Of a DNA stretch of 64,000 nt, positions 60,472 to 64,000 are shown piece after piece. The position numbers and the translations under genes were made by a program. The stretch covers positions 158,178 to 222,177 of the forward strand of contig CAJMMQ010000001.1 in NCBI GenBank assembly GCA_905214625.1. Reading direction: 5' to 3'. A model generated the notes under the pieces. It ran no database searches. It saw only the letters and a list, made by a program, of their open reading frames with translations, and was not told the DNA's origin. The stretch is from an uncultured bacterium. GTDB taxonomy: Bacteria; Bacteroidota; Bacteroidia; Bacteroidales; Bacteroidaceae. The first letter of the stretch is position 1. Every line of letters starts with the position of its first letter.

Positions 60472-63261
60472 ATGAAAACTTACAGATTATCACTAATTAC
60501 ATGCCTGCTCTGCTGGCTGTTACACATGCCTGTGCAGGCTCAATCCGTGCGCGAGATTGACCTCTCCGGCTCATGGGCTGTGGCTCTCGACAGCCTTGAC
60601 AAAGGAATTGATGACAACTGGCAGAACCGCAGTTTCACCGACAGGATAAAGTTGCCGGGCACGCTGTGCGAAGCCGGGTACGGCACGCCGTGCACATTGA
60701 AGCCGGTGATGGAGAGAGAAACTTTCTTAAATCTAAAGCGCAAGTATGATTATGTTGGCGTGGCATGGTACAGCAAGACGGTGGACGTGCCTGCCGACTG
60801 GAAAAACCATCCCGTAGTGTTAGAGCTTGAACGTGTGCTGTGGCGGTCGGATGTATGGGTTAACGGCCATAAGGCCGACGGATTCTGTGAGAGTCTTACC
60901 ACGCCTCACCGTTTCAGTGTCGGGCATCTGCTCCGTCCGGGACAGAGCAATGTTATTGTGGTGCGCGTGGACAACCGCAAGCGTTATGACATGTCTGAAA
61001 ACATGCTGGCACATGCCTATACCAATGAAACCCAGACCATGTGGAACGGAATATTGGGGCGCATGGCCCTGATGGCAGAAGACAGGGCCGTAATAAAGGA
61101 TGTGCGGATTACGCCTGACGTAGACAACAGCATGGTGAAGGTTGTGGTAAATATTGAGAGTGATGGCAAGCTGCGCAACGGAAAACTTGTGTTTTCTGTT
61201 ACAGACCCTTCGGGTAAAACTTTGCCCGACAAGACTGTCAATGTAAATGGAGCCACCCTGGCCTTTGACTATCCTGTGGCCGACGCAGAACTTTGGGACG
61301 AGTTCAGCCCTGCTCTCTACAAGGCAACAGCCACTCTGAAAGGCAAGGGCTGTCAAGATGCCGTGAGTGAGATTTTCGGCATGCGAAAGCTTACTAATCG
61401 CGATGCGCAGCTGCAAATCAACGGACGCCGCATGTTTTTGCGCGGCACGCTCGAGTGCTGCATCTTCCCGCTGGCCGGCTATCCTCCAACCACAGAAGCC
61501 GGATGGCACAAAGTGTTTGAAACGGCTCGCCAATACGGGCTCAACCATCTGCGTTTCCATTCGTGGTGTCCGCCGGAGGCCGCCTTCAATGTTGCCGACA
61601 GCATGGGCTTCTATCTCCAGATAGAATTGCCGTCATGGACGCTCAATATAGGCAGGGATATGGCTACTGTGGAGTTTCTGCAGGCCGAGGGCCGGCGCAT
61701 AGTCAGCGAATACGGCAATCATCCCTCGTTCTGCTTTTTCAGCATGGGCAACGAGATGCAGGGCAGCTTCGGAGTGCTCGACAATTTAATGACAAGTCTG
61801 CGCCGTGAAGACCCGCGCCGTCTTTACACCACAACCACCTTTACCTTTGAAAAAGGGCACGGCACATGGCCGGAGCCTCATGACGACTACTGGATATCGC
61901 AATGGACTACTAAGGGCTGGGTGCGCGGACAGGGCGTGTTCGACGACTCTCCCGTTAGCTTTGAGCAGGATTATTCGGCCTCTGTGAGCGGGCTGCCGGT
62001 GCCTATTGTTACTCACGAGATAGGGCAGTACAGCGTTTATCCCAATCTCGACGAGATAGACAAATATAAGGGCAACCTTATTCCCCTTAACTTCCGTGCC
62101 GTGAAACTCGACCTTGAGAAGAAAGGGCGCGCTGCATGGGCACGCCAAAACCTTATGGCAAGCGGACATCTGGCGGCCATATTATACAAGGAAGAGATTG
62201 AGCGGGCACTTAAAACTCCTGGCTTCAGCGGTTTCCAGCTGCTCGACCTTCACGATTTCCCCGGACAGGGCACGGCTCTTGTAGGGCTGCTCGATGCCTT
62301 CTGGGACAGCAAGGGCATAATAACTCCTCAGGAGTTTCGCCGTTTCTGCTCGCCGGTGGTGCCGCTGGCACGTTTTGCCAAGGCAACATATACCACTGAC
62401 GAAACATTCAGCGCAAGTGTTGAGGTGGCCAATTTCGGCCCATCACCGCTCAATGACGTAGAAACCTCATGGACGCTTGCCGACGACCGCGGAAACGTTG
62501 TGGCACGAGGCTCTCTGCCAAGGCAAGACATAGGGCAGGGCAACGGCATTAAGACAGGTACCATATCGGTGCCGCTAAACACAGTGGAAAGAGCCTCACG
62601 GCTGACGCTCACCGTAGCATTAGGCGATACGGGCAGCATGAATACATGGAACATCTGGGTATATCCGCGGCAGGCAGAATGTGCCGAAGGCGATGTCGTC
62701 TTTACGCGCAGCTTCGACGAGGCGCGCAGCGCGTTGGCCAAAGGCCGCAAGGTGCTGTTCAATCCGGCACCCGAAGACCTCAACGGACTTGAAGGCAAGT
62801 TTGTGCAAGTGTTCTGGAGTCCTGTTCATTTCCCCAACCAGGCAGGCACTATGGGTATATGGTGCAACCCGTCGCATCCGGCGCTTGCCGACTTCCCGAC
62901 GGAAGAACACAGCAACTGGCAGTGGTGGGATGTGTGCAAGAAAGCCAAGACCATGGTGCTCGACAGCATAGACCCCGGCATTGAGCCTATTGTGCGTATG
63001 ACAGACAACTTCTACAAAAACCGCAATCTGGCTCTCGTCTTTGAGGCAAGGGTGGGCAAGGGCAAGCTGCTTATGTGCAGCTCCGACCTTTGCGGCAACA
63101 TCGACAGCCGGCCGGTGGCTCGCCAGCTGCGCTGCAGTCTGCTCGAGTATATGTTGTCAGACAAGTTTAATCCTACAAGACAACTTTCTTTCGACAAGAT
63201 AGAGAAAGTCTTTCATAACGTGAACCACAAGACCGTTGAGCGCAAGTCGATTTACGAATGA
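60472..63261 (+). CDS. Secreted glycoside hydrolase family 2 enzyme
   Basis: A 929-residue exported exo-glycosidase. Signal peptide about 1-24 (ending PVQAQ), a GH2 sugar-binding jelly-roll (about 30-215, with WRSDVWVNGHKADGF), an immunoglobulin-like domain (about 220-325), then the (beta/alpha)8 barrel (about 330-600) with catalytic acid Glu428 (SMGNEMQG) and nucleophile Glu516 (HEIGQY). The rest (about 640-900) is an Ig-like part and a Rossmann-like segment (ALAKGRKVLFNPAPEDLNGL..FPTEEHSNWQWWD) recalling the class I glutaminase-like domain in some GH2 and GH42 enzymes. Substrate could be a beta-galactoside, mannoside or glucuronide; not clear. Confidence 0.9.
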   Translation: MKTYRLSLITCLLCWLLHMPVQAQSVREIDLSGSWAVALDSLDKGIDDNWQNRSFTDRIKLPGTLCEAGYGTPCTLKPVMERETFLNLKRKYDYVGVAWYSKTVDVPADWKNHPVVLELERVLWRSDVWVNGHKADGFCESLTTPHRFSVGHLLRPGQSNVIVVRVDNRKRYDMSENMLAHAYTNETQTMWNGILGRMALMAEDRAVIKDVRITPDVDNSMVKVVVNIESDGKLRNGKLVFSVTDPSGKTLPDKTVNVNGATLAFDYPVADAELWDEFSPALYKATATLKGKGCQDAVSEIFGMRKLTNRDAQLQINGRRMFLRGTLECCIFPLAGYPPTTEAGWHKVFETARQYGLNHLRFHSWCPPEAAFNVADSMGFYLQIELPSWTLNIGRDMATVEFLQAEGRRIVSEYGNHPSFCFFSMGNEMQGSFGVLDNLMTSLRREDPRRLYTTTTFTFEKGHGTWPEPHDDYWISQWTTKGWVRGQGVFDDSPVSFEQDYSASVSGLPVPIVTHEIGQYSVYPNLDEIDKYKGNLIPLNFRAVKLDLEKKGRAAWARQNLMASGHLAAILYKEEIERALKTPGFSGFQLLDLHDFPGQGTALVGLLDAFWDSKGIITPQEFRRFCSPVVPLARFAKATYTTDETFSASVEVANFGPSPLNDVETSWTLADDRGNVVARGSLPRQDIGQGNGIKTGTISVPLNTVERASRLTLTVALGDTGSMNTWNIWVYPRQAECAEGDVVFTRSFDEARSALAKGRKVLFNPAPEDLNGLEGKFVQVFWSPVHFPNQAGTMGIWCNPSHPALADFPTEEHSNWQWWDVCKKAKTMVLDSIDPGIEPIVRMTDNFYKNRNLALVFEARVGKGKLLMCSSDLCGNIDSRPVARQLRCSLLEYMLSDKFNPTRQLSFDKIEKVFHNVNHKTVERKSIYE

Positions 63262-63776
63262 TGTGCGTTATAACTAAAGCTAAGCAATTAGGATTAGGTC
63301 CTATTGAAAGCAAAAAAAACGGATGAAAGCATTGATCCGGAAGCATATCGCCCTTATCCCCTTGTGTCATCTCCGCCTTAGGGTGTCATTCCAGACTTGC
63401 CTCATATCCAATGAACACCGCCTGTCCTTGTGCGCTCCGGATCGCGTCAACTGTGATACGACACGGTAAGAGTATTTGCAGGAGGCCACCTCACGATCAT
63501 CAAGAGGTGGCCTCACGTTTTCAGGCCGCCACCCGCCCGGAATAGGATTTCATATTTGTTGTTCACTATTTTTTCAATATGCCTTTGAAAAATCCCGAAA
63601 GGTTGTGGTTGTCCGCAGTCTTTCGGGATTATTACCCCTTATCAAGGTAAGACTTATCCCTTATATTTCTATGAAGCCAACATTATATACAGGGCGTTAT
63701 AGTATTCATTTCTTTGTTAATGTTATACTTCGGTTATCTTCCGTTTCGGGCGGAACTTTTCCCGCCCGACGGTTTA
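63262..63776. other. 515-bp non-coding or decayed region with three hairpins
   Basis: Hairpins: GAGGCCACCTC (63482-63492) with GAGGTGGCCTC (63504-63514); AATCCCGAAAG (63591-63601) with CTTTCGGGATT (63620-63630); TCGGGCGG (63746-63753) with CCGCCCGA (63762-63769). The last two could end transcription of the minus-strand gene at 63777. Part of the minus strand (63386 to about 63498) has a short open frame, described below. Nothing else is supported; the plus-strand ORF at 63476 is spurious. Confidence 0.5.
63386..63498 (-). pseudogene. Possible short gene remnant, minus strand
   Basis: A frame of about 36 codons ends TVDAIRSAQGQAVFIGYEAS followed by LE and a stop at 63386-63388. It has no start codon and follows a stop in frame. 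The residues look protein-like and could be the C-terminus of a decayed gene, but no family is recognised and it may be chance. Confidence 0.25.
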
Positions 63777-64000
63777 CTATCTTTTCAATAATGTAGGTAA
63801 TGTTCCGGTGGTGAGTTCGTACTGCCAGCCTGTTTCGCTCAGGGCGGCGTTCATCCCGTCCATTGCACCTAACCAGTTACCGTCCGTCACCTGCTCGGTT
63901 CCGCCGGTGGTGCCTGCCTGATTTTCACCGATGCCTTGTTCCTGACCGTTGCCTCCCCAGTAGCAGGCGGTGATGATACCGCCATACGGGAGGCCGTAGT
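63777..64000 (-). CDS. C-terminus of a GLUG/fimbrillin-type surface protein (5' end outside window)
   Basis: On the minus strand a frame of 74 codons is open to the right edge and stops at 63777-63779. It reads ...YGLPYGGIITACYWGGNGQE, then GIGENQAGTTGGTEQVTDGN, WLGAMDGMNAALSETGWQYE and LTTGTLPTLLKR. The pattern ACYW.GN....G....VDG..W..AM..MN.AL...GW.YEL..G.LPTL is the usual end of large Bacteroidales GLUG-motif or fimbrillin-like exported proteins. The rest of the gene lies to the right. A GC-rich hairpin follows the stop by 8 bases. Recognition is by pattern only. Confidence 0.65.
   Translation of the reverse strand, partial: YGLPYGGIITACYWGGNGQEQGIGENQAGTTGGTEQVTDGNWLGAMDGMNAALSETGWQYELTTGTLPTLLKR

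Noticed and set aside
63476..63796. 106-aa plus-strand ORF
   Set aside because: Runs over inverted repeats and the 3' end of the minus-strand surface-protein gene; no family pattern.

Overview
The window is a chromosomal segment of a Bacteroidales bacterium, most likely Prevotella or a close relative. Several signs agree. Promoters follow the Bacteroidetes pattern (TTTG, 19-21 bp, TAnnTTTG). Type IX secretion genes are present (porQ, a PorE-like lipoprotein). Families largely confined to this phylum occur (DUF4369-TlpA, DUF5056, DUF6249, PepSY-like proteins, an ExbB-membrane protein-ExbD-ExbD operon). The porQ-cmk neighbourhood is the usual one for the group. Base composition looks even, and no phage, transposase, rRNA or CRISPR locus is visible. 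This is inference from sequence only; no search was run.

Layout. 1-8.5 kb: the end of an MFS transporter, two paralogous PepSY-like secreted proteins beside a two-component system, an ADP-forming acyl-CoA synthetase, a Bcp peroxiredoxin and a secreted SGNH hydrolase. 9-17 kb: an operon of a 1,860-residue alpha-2-macroglobulin-like protein, a DUF1573 protein and the MeaB GTPase. 17-24.7 kb: ispH, a WG-repeat protein, a YgbA-family protein, xpt, cmk, porQ, and divergently TonB and a polyprenyl synthase. 24.8-31.4 kb: a conserved unknown, TatD, tRNA-Ser(GGA), the ExbB/ExbD motor operon, an Lrp/AsnC regulator and a TlpA-type thioredoxin. 31.4-36.4 kb: folA, thyA, an rRNA methyltransferase, then a DUF6249-ECF sigma-DUF5056 module. 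36.5-45 kb: PorE-like protein, topB, a stand-alone LUD protein and the lutABC lactate oxidation operon. 45-53 kb: genes for a dTDP-3-amino-3,6-dideoxyhexose (rfbB, FdtA/QdtA, DegT aminotransferase, a candidate acyltransferase) interleaved with purT and a small sigma-region-4-like protein, then a phosphoesterase, a cytidylate-kinase-like protein and a MATE pump. 53.6-64 kb: a subtilase, xseA-xseB, ilvE, trmB, an MFS transporter, a secreted GH2 enzyme and, entering from the right edge on the minus strand, the C-terminus of what looks like a GLUG/fimbrillin-type surface protein.

Metabolically, the genes fit an anaerobe that makes acetate through an ADP-forming synthetase, handles methylmalonyl-CoA (MeaB), oxidises lactate (LutABC) and builds a TonB- and T9SS-dependent envelope with a modified surface sugar.

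The most unusual feature lies between the genes. Six intergenic regions carry tandem arrays of one degenerate 22-bp unit. Each unit has a 15-bp dyad core (AAAAGG-NNN-CCTTTT type, with arms that covary between units) and a 7-base, roughly palindromic linker, so dyad axes fall about every 11 bp. A second, unrelated dispersed motif (AACCCAAATC...TAATGA type) recurs in at least four intergenic sites. Neither is explained by the annotated genes.
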